From: UBA10649 sp963700255
Lineage (GTDB): Bacteria > Actinomycetota > Actinomycetes > S36-B12
DNA length: 64,000 nt
Assembly: GCA_963700255.1 (NCBI GenBank)
Contig: CAVOWW010000022.1
Span: 1 to 64,000, forward strand
Reading direction: 5' to 3'
Below, one piece after another: positions 1 through 8,734 of this stretch (positions within the stretch are counted from its first letter, which is position 1; every line of letters starts with the position of its first letter). Both the position numbers and the translations under genes were made by a program. The notes under the pieces were generated by a model. That model made no database searches. It was not told the DNA's origin and worked only from the letters and a program-made list of their open reading frames with translations.

Positions 1-6
1 GACGTT

Positions 7-44
7 CACGCTCGTCCCGTAGGCCTACACGCTCGTCCCGTAGG
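7..44. repeat. 21-bp tandem repeat, two copies
   Basis: The 17-mer CACGCTCGTCCCGTAGG occurs at 7-23 and again at 28-44, a period of 21 bp. It lies just past the stop codon (46-48) of the minus-strand PfaD-like gene. The window starts here, so the array may be longer. Its function is unknown; it could be an intergenic repeat family or part of a transcript end. Confidence 0.6.
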
Positions 45-45
45 G

Positions 46-1482
46 CTACCGGGGCAGCGGGTCGCCGGACAGCCATGCGACGACGGTCGCGGCCGACCAT
101 CCGTCGGGGTGCGCGTCGTTCAGCCGTCTCGGTCCCTCGAGATCGGCACCGAGGGTCACGAGCGGGGGCTCGTCGTAGCCGTCGCGCCGATGCTGGCCCA
201 TTCCTGCCGTGGCGGTGAGGCCGTTGCACAGGCACACCCGGCCGTCGGTGTCCTCCACAGCGCCGCCCTTGATGGCGTAGGTGCGCTCGGACTCGGCCGG
301 GCAGCGGTAGCCGACCGAGCCGTCCTCCTTCGCATACGGCGCGCGGAGGAAGCCGAGGTCGCACTGGCGCGACCGGGCCGCGTACTCCACCGGATCGGTG
401 ATCGTGCCCGGCAGGTCGACGACCTTGAAAGGGAAGCCCGTCGGGGAGGCGAGTGCGCTAGTGCGCACGGTGACGTCGTCCGCGCCCAGGGATGCGCGGA
501 CCGCGCGACGCAGGTCGTCGCGCAGCCCGGACTCCTCGGCGAGGGCGAAGACGGTGCCGGCCTGGATGCCGCGGGCGCCGACCGCCTGGGCAGCCGCGAG
601 GCCCTCCGGGGTGCCGTACGCACCGGCGAGCCAGAACGGCAGGCCCAGGGCCGCGATCTTCGCGGCGTCCGGCTCGTCGCGCGGGCCGAAGTGGACGTTC
701 CCCTCGTCGTCGAGCTCCGGTCGCCGAGGCGGCGCGTTGTGCCCGCCGGCGGCTGATGCCTCGACCACGAACCCGTCGGGCCGGATCGCCTCGTCCCGCG
801 CCAGGTAGGTCGCCAGCACGTGGGAGGACACGATGGCGAGGAAGACGGGCCGGTGCAGGGCCGGAAGCGCCGCGCCGAGCAGCGCCACGGGATCGAGGGC
901 GACCGCCTCGGTGGCGTCGTCGGCGCCGTGGACGTCGACGGCGTACTCCACTGCGCGACCGGCAGCCAGGCCGTCGAGCAGGCCGGGCAGCTGCCTCGGG
1001 ACGCCGGCGCCCACGAGCACCGCATCGACCCCCGCCAGCATCGCCCCGAAGGTGACCGTGGGGATGGCCATCTGGATCTTCTCCAGCAGGTTGATCCCGA
1101 TGAGGCCGTCGTGCCCGTCCTTGGCCAGCCACACCTCGGTGAAGGCTGCGAGCACGGACAACTCGACCGACGGCGCCTGGGCATGGATGACCAGCCGCGG
1201 CACCGGGCGGTAGGGAGTGGTGGCGGCGCGTCCGCCCGGCACGTAGTAGCGGGTCACGACGCGCTCGACCATCGCCTGGTCCGGGAAGTGCGCGAGGGCC
1301 CTGCGGTAGTGGCCGTCGAGGTCGCCGTCCTGCAGGTGCCGGGCCAGGGCGAGGTCGAGCGCCGTGCCGGAGACGACGCCGAGCTGGCCGGACCGGGCCA
1401 CCGCGGAGGCGAGCTGCCAGGAGGAGATCTGCATGCCCATGCCGCCCTGGATGATCGGGGGCAGCTCGTCGACTGTCGCCAT
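46..1482 (-). CDS. PfaD-like FMN-dependent enoyl reductase / nitronate monooxygenase family (copy 1)
   Basis: The protein has 478 residues from the ATG at 1482, which follows an AAGAGGA ribosome site. The frame is open further upstream, but the operator lies there and the second PfaD-like protein in the window (57506-58963) begins at the matching point. Family hallmarks are an N-terminal IIQGGMG, a central VEASAAGGHNAPPR stretch and GIQAGTVFA in the phosphate-binding part of a TIM barrel. The C-terminus is cysteine-rich (YRCPAESE, CLCNGL). PfaD proteins act in trans as the enoyl reductase of polyunsaturated-fatty-acid synthases; related enzymes oxidise nitronates. The shared operator and paralogy with the synthase-linked copy favour a lipid role. 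No synthase gene adjoins this copy inside the window. Confidence 0.85.
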   Translation of the reverse strand: MATVDELPPIIQGGMGMQISSWQLASAVARSGQLGVVSGTALDLALARHLQDGDLDGHYRRALAHFPDQAMVERVVTRYYVPGGRAATTPYRPVPRLVIHAQAPSVELSVLAAFTEVWLAKDGHDGLIGINLLEKIQMAIPTVTFGAMLAGVDAVLVGAGVPRQLPGLLDGLAAGRAVEYAVDVHGADDATEAVALDPVALLGAALPALHRPVFLAIVSSHVLATYLARDEAIRPDGFVVEASAAGGHNAPPRRPELDDEGNVHFGPRDEPDAAKIAALGLPFWLAGAYGTPEGLAAAQAVGARGIQAGTVFALAEESGLRDDLRRAVRASLGADDVTVRTSALASPTGFPFKVVDLPGTITDPVEYAARSRQCDLGFLRAPYAKEDGSVGYRCPAESERTYAIKGGAVEDTDGRVCLCNGLTATAGMGQHRRDGYDEPPLVTLGADLEGPRRLNDAHPDGWSAATVVAWLSGDPLPR

Positions 1483-1521
1483 GGGAGATCCTCTTCGCTC
1501 GCGTGCGCCACCAGTGGCTAC

Positions 1522-1549
1522 GGTTACGTAACCTACGGCAGCGTAGGTT
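1522..1549. promoter_or_regulatory. Palindromic operator upstream of the first PfaD-like gene
   Basis: The sequence AACCTACG-GCAG-CGTAGGTT (1530-1549) is a perfect 8-4-8 inverted repeat. It overlaps a second perfect palindrome, GGTTACGTAACC (1522-1533). The site ends 40-48 bp before the start codon at 1482, a normal place for a repressor or activator. Almost the same block precedes the second PfaD-like gene at 59000-59019. The cognate regulator is not identified. Confidence 0.8.
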
Positions 1550-1631
1550 GCCGCGGGATGGCCATCAGGCCCGCGGATCTCGGGACGTTCGTCACTGTTT
1601 CCGGACGCGGGGCTCGGGGAATGCTGGCCCG

Positions 1632-2132
1632 GTGTTCGTGGCAGACGAGGTCGGGGTGCCGCTCGGGATCGAGGCGGCACAGGCCCGGCTGCTCGCCTAC
1701 CTGAGCATCGACGGGCTCCAGGAGCCCTCCGAGGACGCCTTCGAGGTCGGTCGTGACCTGCTCCTGCGCGCCGGGGTCGGCGCCTTCTCCAAGCAGATGC
1801 TGGTCCAGCTGCTCCGGCCGTACCAGCACGACGGCGTCCTCGTCGTCCCGGTGCGGTGGGTGGCCACCGGTGCGACCGGTGCGATGTTCCCGCAGCTGGA
1901 CGGCAACCTCGAGCTCGCCTCAGCCGGCGAGGACCGGTCCTCGCTGCGGCTCAACGGGGCGTACCGGCCGCCCCTCGCCGCGGTCGGCGGCGGGCTGGAT
2001 CGCCTCCTGCTCCACCGGGTCGCGGATGCCACGATCCGGCGATTCCTCCAGGACGTCGCGGCGGGCATCCTGGCCTCGCCTGGCGGCGATGCCGGCACGC
2101 ACCCGTACGAGCCGGTCTGGGCCGAGCACTAG
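1632..2132 (+). CDS. Hypothetical protein, possibly SRPBCC-like
   Basis: A 166-residue protein read from the GTG at 1632, because everything upstream in frame lies in the operator region and has low-complexity arginine-rich coding. It has no signal peptide or membrane segment. The pattern of alternating strands (LVVPVRWVATG, LDGNLELA, SLRLNGAYRPP) followed by a C-terminal helix after LDRLLLHRVAD looks like a small ligand-binding START/SRPBCC fold, but this is only a shape argument. It diverges from the PfaD-like gene, so the two starts share the 150-bp operator region. Confidence 0.6.
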   Translation: MFVADEVGVPLGIEAAQARLLAYLSIDGLQEPSEDAFEVGRDLLLRAGVGAFSKQMLVQLLRPYQHDGVLVVPVRWVATGATGAMFPQLDGNLELASAGEDRSSLRLNGAYRPPLAAVGGGLDRLLLHRVADATIRRFLQDVAAGILASPGGDAGTHPYEPVWAEH

Positions 2133-2138
2133 GGCCGA

Positions 2139-3367
2139 CTACCCGAACCAGTGCGGCATCCGACCGATGCGCATCTGGGTCCCCGGCACGACCGGCTCGC
2201 ACCTGTTGCGCGCATCGCACGTGCGGGTGGCGAAGTACGGCACCGTGAACGCACCGGTGTCCCCCGAGCTCGTCCAGGCGACCAGCGACAGCTCACCACC
2301 GCGGTTGATCCGGCAGATCCGCACATGCCGGCTCCGGCAGTCCACGACGGCATTCGCCAGCCAGTCATGGGTGGTCTGGAACGCCGTCGCCCCGGGGAAG
2401 CCGGTGTACATGGTGATGCCGAGCAGGTCGGTCTTCGTCGACCACGAGTACCAGTACGTGCGCGCGATCCTCAGCCGCACGCTGTCGAGGTACGTCTGCG
2501 CGACGTACGTCGCCGCCTTGTTCCCGCCGATGTCCTTGTCGGGGTAGCGCGCGCCGGGACCCTTGATCCCGTAGTTCACCTCGGTGTCCCACAGCGGTCG
2601 CGCAGGCGCTCTGGCCTCGCGAAGCTCCGCGCGGGCCAGGCGTACGTACGTCGCCCGCAGCGCCGGCGTCGCCGTGCTGGGCCCGTACGTGTGGATGGAG
2701 AAGGCGTCGACGGGCCAGCCGACCCGCCTCAGCTCCTTCAGGTAGGCCGGGAAGAAGCGCGTGAACGCGCTCCTCAGGCGGACGGTGCTGCTGGCCGCGA
2801 CGACCACTGCCGTCGGGTCGATGCGGCGGATGATCTTCTTCGCCTCGAGGGTCAGGCGCGCCATCTGTCGCGGCGTGCCCTGCCAGAACGTCGCGAGGTT
2901 GGCCTCGTTCCAGATCTGGTAGGCGTCGATCGACGGGCCGTAGCGCGTGACGACCGCGGTCACCCAGCGCCGCCAGTCCGACAGGTACCGCGGATTTGAT
3001 GCTGCACCCCGGTTCGGGTAGGTGCCCGCGACCTGTCCGAGGCCGCCCAGGTCGGGGTGGATCCCAGCACGTAGAGGATCTGCGCGTTCTGGGCGTTGGC
3101 CGCCTGCACGGCGCGATCGAGGCCCACCCACCAGTACTCGCCCCGGCGCTGCTCGACCTGGCCCCACGCCACCCCCGCGTCCCACAGCCGCACGGATCCG
3201 TACGACACGGTCGGGACGACGCCATTGGCGATCTGCGGCACATGCAGGCCGAACTGCGCGGCCGTCGACCAGCGTGTCTGCCTGAGCGGCGGGGGAGCGA
3301 GCCGGCGAGGAGGACGAGGGCCGCAGCACCGGCGACCAGGGATCTCAGGGATTGTGGAAGCAGTCAT
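2139..3367 (-). pseudogene. Secreted clan-A glycoside hydrolase, frameshifted
   Basis: Two frames together encode a secreted TIM-barrel glycosidase. The N-terminal part (about 3367-3050) has WSTAAQFGLHVPQI and RLWDAGVAWGQVE. The rest (about 3050-2139) has the acid/base motif WNEAN and a nucleophile-like LWDTEVNYG, as in GH39/GH5-type enzymes. Missing one base near 3045 would join them. The leader is also scrambled: a good hydrophobic signal (SLVAGAAALVLLAG) lies in one frame, the cleavage-like AAQAD in a second and the mature start in a third, so at least three further indels are needed. This is more damage than elsewhere in the window and fits a decaying gene. Substrate unknown. Confidence 0.65.
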
Positions 3368-3559
3368 GACGAGCCTGTCCCGCGCTGTCGTCGATCCGGA
3401 CGCGTGCGTCACCTCGAGGCTACGCCGGTGGTGCAGATGTGCCCCGAGGGTGCCTCGTCGGCCCGATTGCCACATCGATCCGAGTCCACCCTGACCCCTC
3501 GGGCTACGCTCACCGGACCGCGGGTGAACCCTCGCATCCGGGGCGACGAAGGGTGCTGC

Positions 3560-4571
3560 ATGACGCTGCTCAGGCGATCGATGCGGTGGCTGCGCCCCCT
3601 GCTCCTCGTCGTGGTGTCGCTGGTCGCCGGCTGGATCGTCATCGGGCTCATCGGGTCGGTCGACTGGCAGCAGGTCACGGCGGCACTGGGCCAGCTGTCC
3701 TGGGCCGCCGTGCCGGCACTCATCGCCCTGCTGCTCGTCCGCCAGGGCTTCAACGCGGTCCCCCTTGCCCGCTTCGTGCCGGGGCTGGGCTGGTGGCGCT
3801 CCGTCCAGAACGACGTCACCGCCAATCTCATCGGCACCGTGGCGCCGCCTCCCGGCGACGTGGTCATCCGGGTGTCCATGTTCAAGTCGTGGGGGATCAA
3901 TCCCGTCGACGGCATGGCCGGCGTCACCCTGAACTCGCTGACGTTCTACGTCATCCGCTTCGCCGTGCCGTCGCTCGGCCTCCTCGTCCTCATCGGGGAG
4001 GAGCTCGCCGCGGGCCGCGTCTGGCTCGCGGCCGCGTCACTCGTCGATCGCCGCGCTCATCGTCGTCGCCCTCGTGCTGGTGTCCCACGGAGACCGCCTT
4101 GCCTTCCTCGTGGGCAAGACCGCCGGCCGGGTGGCGGCGCGCTTCAAGGAGGAGGCCGACCCGGAGAAGTGGGCGGCGGCCGTCCTCGACTTCCGCGAGC
4201 GCATGTCGACTCGGCTGACCCGGGGCCTGCCGACCTCCCTCCTCGCGCTCGCTGCGATGGTCATCGCCGACGGGTTCATCCTGCTCACCGCGCTCCGCGC
4301 CGTCGGTGTTCCCGCCGAGGCCCTGCCGCTCGTGTGGGTGCTGGGTGCGTTCCTCATCGCCTACCCGCTGACGGCGATGCCGCTGGCCGGGCTCGGGCTC
4401 CTGGATGCGGCCCTGATCGTGGTCTACGTGGAGGTCGCCGGCTCGGCCCTCGAGTCCGAGATCATCGCCGGCTTCGTGGTGTGGCGCGTCCTCACCCTCG
4501 GTGGCCCCCTGCTCCTGGGCCTCATCGCCCTGGCCTGGTGGCGATGGAGAACCCGAGGGGAGCGCGAGTGA
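3560..4571 (+). CDS. Lysylphosphatidylglycerol synthase TM-region / UPF0104-like flippase (one frameshift)
   Basis: Starts at the ATG at 3560 after GAAGGG. The product is a polytopic membrane protein of about 337 residues with hydrophobic helices throughout (LLLVVVSLVAGWIVIGLIG, ALIALLLVRQGFNAVPLARF, ALVLVSHGDRLAFL, VWVLGAFLIAYPLTAMPLAG). The pattern matches the UPF0104/AglD-like family, often linked to lipid or glycan flipping. The frame breaks near 4038 (AAASLV must continue as SSIAALIVVALVLV); one extra base explains it. Its stop overlaps the start of the SulP gene in GTGA (4568-4571), implying an operon. Confidence 0.7.
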
Positions 4572-6232
4572 AGGGCCTCCCCCGCTCCTGGAGCACGGTC
4601 CGCGACGACTCCCGGGCCGGCCTGGTCCTCGGCGTACAGAGCGTCCCCGACGGCCTCGCGACCGGACTGCTCGCCGGGCTGAACCCGCTCAGCGGCCTGC
4701 ACGCCTACATCGTCGGCACCGTGACAGGTGCACTCGTCACGTCCTCGACGTTCATGGTGGTGCAGAGCACCGGCGCTATGGCGATGATCGTCGCCGACGT
4801 CGAGGTCCTGCGCGACAGCGGCAACCAGGCGGCACTCCTCGCCACGCTCTCGCTGCTGACCGGCATCGTCATGGTGATCGCCGGCCTGCTGCGCATGGGT
4901 CGCGTCCTGCGCTTCGTCTCGAACGCCGTGATGGTCGGCTTCATGAGCGCCGTCGGCGTGAACATCGTGCTGGGCCAGCTGGCGAACTTCACCGGCTTCG
5001 CCGCGCCCGGCGGCAACCGCATCGCGCGCAGCGTCAACACGTTCGCCTCGCCGGCGGAGATCAGCTGGGCCAGCGTCATCGCCGGCGCGCTGACCATCGT
5101 CATGATCGTCCTCCTCGAGCGGACACGGGTCGGCGCGCTCGGGCTCGTCGTCGCCGTCATCGCGGTGTCCGCCGGTGTCGCAGTGCTGGGTGCTGAGCGC
5201 GTGGCCACGCTCGCCGACCTCGGCGTCGATGCCAGCTCCCTGCCCTCCCTGACGCTGCCGGCGCTGGGCGATGTCGCGGTGCTGCTCCTCCCTGCGCTGT
5301 CCCTGGCCTTCGTGGGCCTCGTGCAGGGGGCCGGCATCTCCGCGACGTACCGGAACGCCGATGGCCGGAGCGGGGACGCGTCCCGTGACTTCACGGGGCA
5401 GGGCGTGTCCAACCTCGCCACCGCGTTCACCGGCGGGATGCCCGTCGGCGGATCGGCGTCCGCGTCGGCCCTCAACCACGCGGCCGGGGCACGGACGCGC
5501 CTGGCGCCCGTCATCGCCGCCGCCGTCATGGTCGTGGTGATCGTGGTGTTCGGCGAGGCCGTCAGCTACATCGCCCTGCCCTCGCTCGCCGGCCTCCTCA
5601 TCCTGATCGGCGCTCGGACGATCAGCCGGGCGCGCATCATGGAGGTCTGGTCCGCCGGGCTCGTGCAGCGGCTCGTGCTCGTGACCACCTTCGTCCTCAC
5701 GATGCTGATGCCGCTCCAGCTGGCCGTCGTCGCCGGCGTCGCCCTGTCGTTCGTCCTCTACGTGATCAGCGCGTCCAACCGCATCGATCTCCGGCAGCGC
5801 ACGACCGATGAGAACGGGGCGGTCATCGAGCAGACGCCCAGCGACGTCGTGCCGCCGGGGGAGGTGGTGCTCCTGCAGGTGTACGGCAGCCTCTTCTTCG
5901 CGTCGGCCGCCACCCTGGAGTCAGCCCTCCCGACGGTGACGGAGGAGACGCGCCGCGCCGTGGTCATCCTGAGGCTGAGGGGTCACCGTCGGCCCGGAAC
6001 GACAGTGATGCAGGCACTCAAGAGCTACGGCGCGGAGCTCGCTGCGGCTGACTCGCGGCTGATGATCGTCACGGAGGACCCCGAGATGCTCGACCAGCTG
6101 GAGCGCCTGGGCGTGACCGATGTGGTCGGCCGGGACAGCATCTACGTCGGCGACCACCGCGTCGGGAACGCCGTCGCCATGGCAGTGGCCGACGCCGAGG
6201 CATGGATCGCCGAGGAGGGCACCTCCTACTGA
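4568..6232 (+). CDS. SulP-family anion transporter with C-terminal STAS domain
   Basis: The product has 554 residues from the GTG at 4568, which overlaps the preceding stop and follows AGGGGAG; an ATG at 4543 is an alternative. The first 400 or so residues form a SulP transporter core (SVPDGLATGLLAGLNPLSGLHA, SNAVMVGFMSAVGVNIVLGQ, FTGGMPVGGSASASALNHA). A cytoplasmic STAS-type domain follows (VVLLQVYGSLFFASA to DRLGVTDVVGRDSIY-like end). Family members carry sulfate, bicarbonate or other anions; the substrate cannot be told here. It faces the arylsulfatase gene tail to tail, so a link to sulfate released by that enzyme is possible but unproven. Confidence 0.85.
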   Translation: MKGLPRSWSTVRDDSRAGLVLGVQSVPDGLATGLLAGLNPLSGLHAYIVGTVTGALVTSSTFMVVQSTGAMAMIVADVEVLRDSGNQAALLATLSLLTGIVMVIAGLLRMGRVLRFVSNAVMVGFMSAVGVNIVLGQLANFTGFAAPGGNRIARSVNTFASPAEISWASVIAGALTIVMIVLLERTRVGALGLVVAVIAVSAGVAVLGAERVATLADLGVDASSLPSLTLPALGDVAVLLLPALSLAFVGLVQGAGISATYRNADGRSGDASRDFTGQGVSNLATAFTGGMPVGGSASASALNHAAGARTRLAPVIAAAVMVVVIVVFGEAVSYIALPSLAGLLILIGARTISRARIMEVWSAGLVQRLVLVTTFVLTMLMPLQLAVVAGVALSFVLYVISASNRIDLRQRTTDENGAVIEQTPSDVVPPGEVVLLQVYGSLFFASAATLESALPTVTEETRRAVVILRLRGHRRPGTTVMQALKSYGAELAAADSRLMIVTEDPEMLDQLERLGVTDVVGRDSIYVGDHRVGNAVAMAVADAEAWIAEEGTSY

Positions 6233-8583
6233 CGTGCCAGTGCCACCGCGAGTCGCTGCAGTGGATCGATCAGGTGGGAGAAGTTCGGCGCACCCTCCGC
6301 GATCTCCAGGACGACCTGGTGGATCACCCCGGTGAACTCGCTCGTCTCCGACGTGTAGTCGTCGCTCACGGCGGACCCGCTGTCGCGGCCCACGTCGAGG
6401 GTCTCGTCCAGGGAGAAGACGAGGGGAACGGTGCGCTCGAGCCTGCCCTCGCCGACGACGTCGCCGTCGACGGTCAGGCGGACCGTGCCGCCCATGCCCG
6501 GTCCCCCACCGTCGTAGTCGAAGGTCATGACGAGGCGATGGCGGCCCGGCTCGAGCGGCGAGCCGGCGGCGACCTTCGTCTGCTGCATGCCCAGGAGGTT
6601 GTAGCAGTACACGGGCGTCGCATCCGGTCGCAGGTAGAGCGACCACCCGCCGAACGCGCCGCCCTGGGCGACGATCACCCCGCCCGCGCCGTCGGCCTGG
6701 ACCTCGATGTCCGCTGCCACGGCGTGCGACACGTTCTTGAGGTTCAGCACGGTGGCCTCAGTGAGCCGCCCCATGCCCGCGTAGAGGAGTTGTGAGTTGC
6801 CGTGGATGAGCGTGGGCCGACCGGCGATCGCGGGGTTGAATCGCTCGACGCGGCGGTCGTCCAGCGGCAGGACCGAGTAGCGGCGGGCCTCCTCGAGGAA
6901 CAGCTCCTGCAGCTCGCGCAGCTTGTCGGGCATGGCCTCGGCGAGGTCGCGGGACTGCGTCCAGTCGTCGGGCGAGTACAGCTCCCACACGTCGTCGGCG
7001 AAGGCCGGCAGCTCGCCCATGGCGATCCACGGCGTCGCGTGCTTCGTGACGGCCGTCCACCCGTCGTGGTAGATGCCGCGGTTGCCGCCGATCTCGAAGT
7101 ACTGCGTGCGGTGACGATCAGCGGCCGAGCGCTCGTTGAACGAGTAGCCCATGCTGACGCCGTGCACGGGCATCTGGGGGACGCCGTTCACCATCTCGGG
7201 CTCGGGGATCCCCGCCGCCTCGAACACGGTCGGGGCCACGTCGATGACGTGGTGGAACTGGTCGCGCACCTCGCCCTTGGCCGAGATGCCCTCGGGCCAG
7301 TGGATGATCGTGCCGTTGCGGGTGCCACCCCAGTGCGAGGCCACCTGCTTGGTCCACTGGAAGGGCGTGTCCATCGCATGCGCCCAGCCCACGGAGAAGT
7401 GGTTGTAGGCCTCGGGGGTGCCGAGCTGGTCCATGCGCGACCGCAGGAACTCCGGGGTCTCGAGTGCCGCAGCCCCGTTGAAGAACAGGTACTCGTTGAA
7501 GCTGCCGTTGATGTGGCCCTCGGCCGATGCCCCGTTGTCGCCGATGATGTAGAACACCAGCGTGTTCGACAGCGCGCCCATCTCGTCGAGCGCCTCGATC
7601 AGCCGGCCCACGTGGAAGTCGGTGTGCTCGAGGAAGCCTGCGTACACCTCCATCTGGCGGGCGAGGACGGGCTTGAGGTCGTCGGGCATGTCGTCCCAGG
7701 CCGGGATCTCGTCGTGGCGGGCAGTGAGCTCGGCATCAGCCGGCACCACGCCGAGCCGCTTCTGCTCCGCGAAGATCCGCTCGCGCAGGGCGTCCCACCC
7801 GTCGTCGAACTGGCCCTTGTAGCGATCGGCCCAGTCGAGCGGGACGTGATGAGGAGCATGCGTCGCGCCGGGCGCGAAGTACATGAAGAAGGGCCGGTCG
7901 GGCGTCAGCGCCGACGACTGGCGCACCCACGCGATCGCCCGATCGGTCATGTCCTCGGTGAAGTGGTACCCCTCGTCGGCGGTCAGCGCCGGCTCGATGG
8001 CGGTCGTGCCGTCGTACAGGGCGGGCGCGTACTGGTTGGTCTCCCCGCCGAGGAAGCCGAAGAAGTGCTCGAACCCGCCCCCGCCGGTCGGCCAGGCGTC
8101 GAACGGGCCCACCGGGCTCGTCTGCCAGACGGGGATCTCGTGGCACTTGCCGAACTGGGCCGTCGCGTACCCGTTCATGTTCAGCACCTGGGCCATGGGC
8201 GCGGCCGAGTGCGGGCGCACCGACGTGTACCCGGGTGCCGAGGTGGCGATCTCCGTGATCGCGCCCATCCCGACCGCGTGATGGTTGCGGCCGGTCAGGA
8301 GCGCCTGCCGGGTGGGCGCGCACAGGGCGGTCGTGTGGAATCGCGAGTACGACAGTCCGCCCTGGGCGAGCCGCTCGGCCACGGGCGTCCGGCACGGTCC
8401 GCCGAACGCGCTGGACGCTCCGAAGCCCACGTCGTCCAGCAGGACGATGAGCACGTTGGGTGCGCCGGCCGGGGGGCGCAGCGGCTCGATCGGGTCGAAG
8501 CGTGCACGCGGGTCCTTGGCGTCCTCGTACACAGGCCCGTCGTACACCCGATCCGGGATGGGAAGGATCGTCCGATCGGTCAT
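6226..8583 (-). CDS. Arylsulfatase
   Basis: A 785-residue sulfatase from the ATG at 8583 (MTDRTILPIPD). The formylglycine motif is CAPTRQALLTG, preceded by the metal-binding LIVLLDDVGFG; FYIIGDNGASAEG near the centre supplies further metal ligands. A C-terminal beta-sandwich of about 180 residues follows, as in large PAS-type arylsulfatases. There is no N-terminal signal peptide, so it is probably cytoplasmic or exported by another route. It releases inorganic sulfate from aryl or alkyl sulfate esters. Its last 7 bp overlap the convergent SulP gene (CTACTGA carries both stops). Confidence 0.9.
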   Translation of the reverse strand: MTDRTILPIPDRVYDGPVYEDAKDPRARFDPIEPLRPPAGAPNVLIVLLDDVGFGASSAFGGPCRTPVAERLAQGGLSYSRFHTTALCAPTRQALLTGRNHHAVGMGAITEIATSAPGYTSVRPHSAAPMAQVLNMNGYATAQFGKCHEIPVWQTSPVGPFDAWPTGGGGFEHFFGFLGGETNQYAPALYDGTTAIEPALTADEGYHFTEDMTDRAIAWVRQSSALTPDRPFFMYFAPGATHAPHHVPLDWADRYKGQFDDGWDALRERIFAEQKRLGVVPADAELTARHDEIPAWDDMPDDLKPVLARQMEVYAGFLEHTDFHVGRLIEALDEMGALSNTLVFYIIGDNGASAEGHINGSFNEYLFFNGAAALETPEFLRSRMDQLGTPEAYNHFSVGWAHAMDTPFQWTKQVASHWGGTRNGTIIHWPEGISAKGEVRDQFHHVIDVAPTVFEAAGIPEPEMVNGVPQMPVHGVSMGYSFNERSAADRHRTQYFEIGGNRGIYHDGWTAVTKHATPWIAMGELPAFADDVWELYSPDDWTQSRDLAEAMPDKLRELQELFLEEARRYSVLPLDDRRVERFNPAIAGRPTLIHGNSQLLYAGMGRLTEATVLNLKNVSHAVAADIEVQADGAGGVIVAQGGAFGGWSLYLRPDATPVYCYNLLGMQQTKVAAGSPLEPGRHRLVMTFDYDGGGPGMGGTVRLTVDGDVVGEGRLERTVPLVFSLDETLDVGRDSGSAVSDDYTSETSEFTGVIHQVVLEIAEGAPNFSHLIDPLQRLAVALARQ

Positions 8584-8659
8584 CCTGCTGCCTCTCTCGG
8601 CGTCACCCATGGGCTGGGGAACGGGGTGCCACTCCGGAGCCCGATACTGTCACGGCCGT

Positions 8660-8700
8660 CGCCTGTGCGCAGGCGGGACTGCCACGCCGGGATTCCGGCG
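8660..8700. repeat. Two small inverted repeats in the sulfatase/prfC divergent region
   Basis: CGCCTG-TGCG-CAGGCG (8660-8675) and CGCCGG-GATT-CCGGCG (8685-8700) are two 6-4-6 inverted repeats in the 150-bp gap between divergent starts. They could be operators or hairpins in the prfC leader. Such short GC arms also arise by chance in this DNA. Confidence 0.3.
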
Positions 8701-8734
8701 CGTGCACGGAAGCCACTCTGGAGCAGATGACGTG

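Noticed and set aside
8660..8675. A terminator or riboswitch before prfC
   Set aside because: Only short 6-bp stems are present, with no conserved aptamer features.
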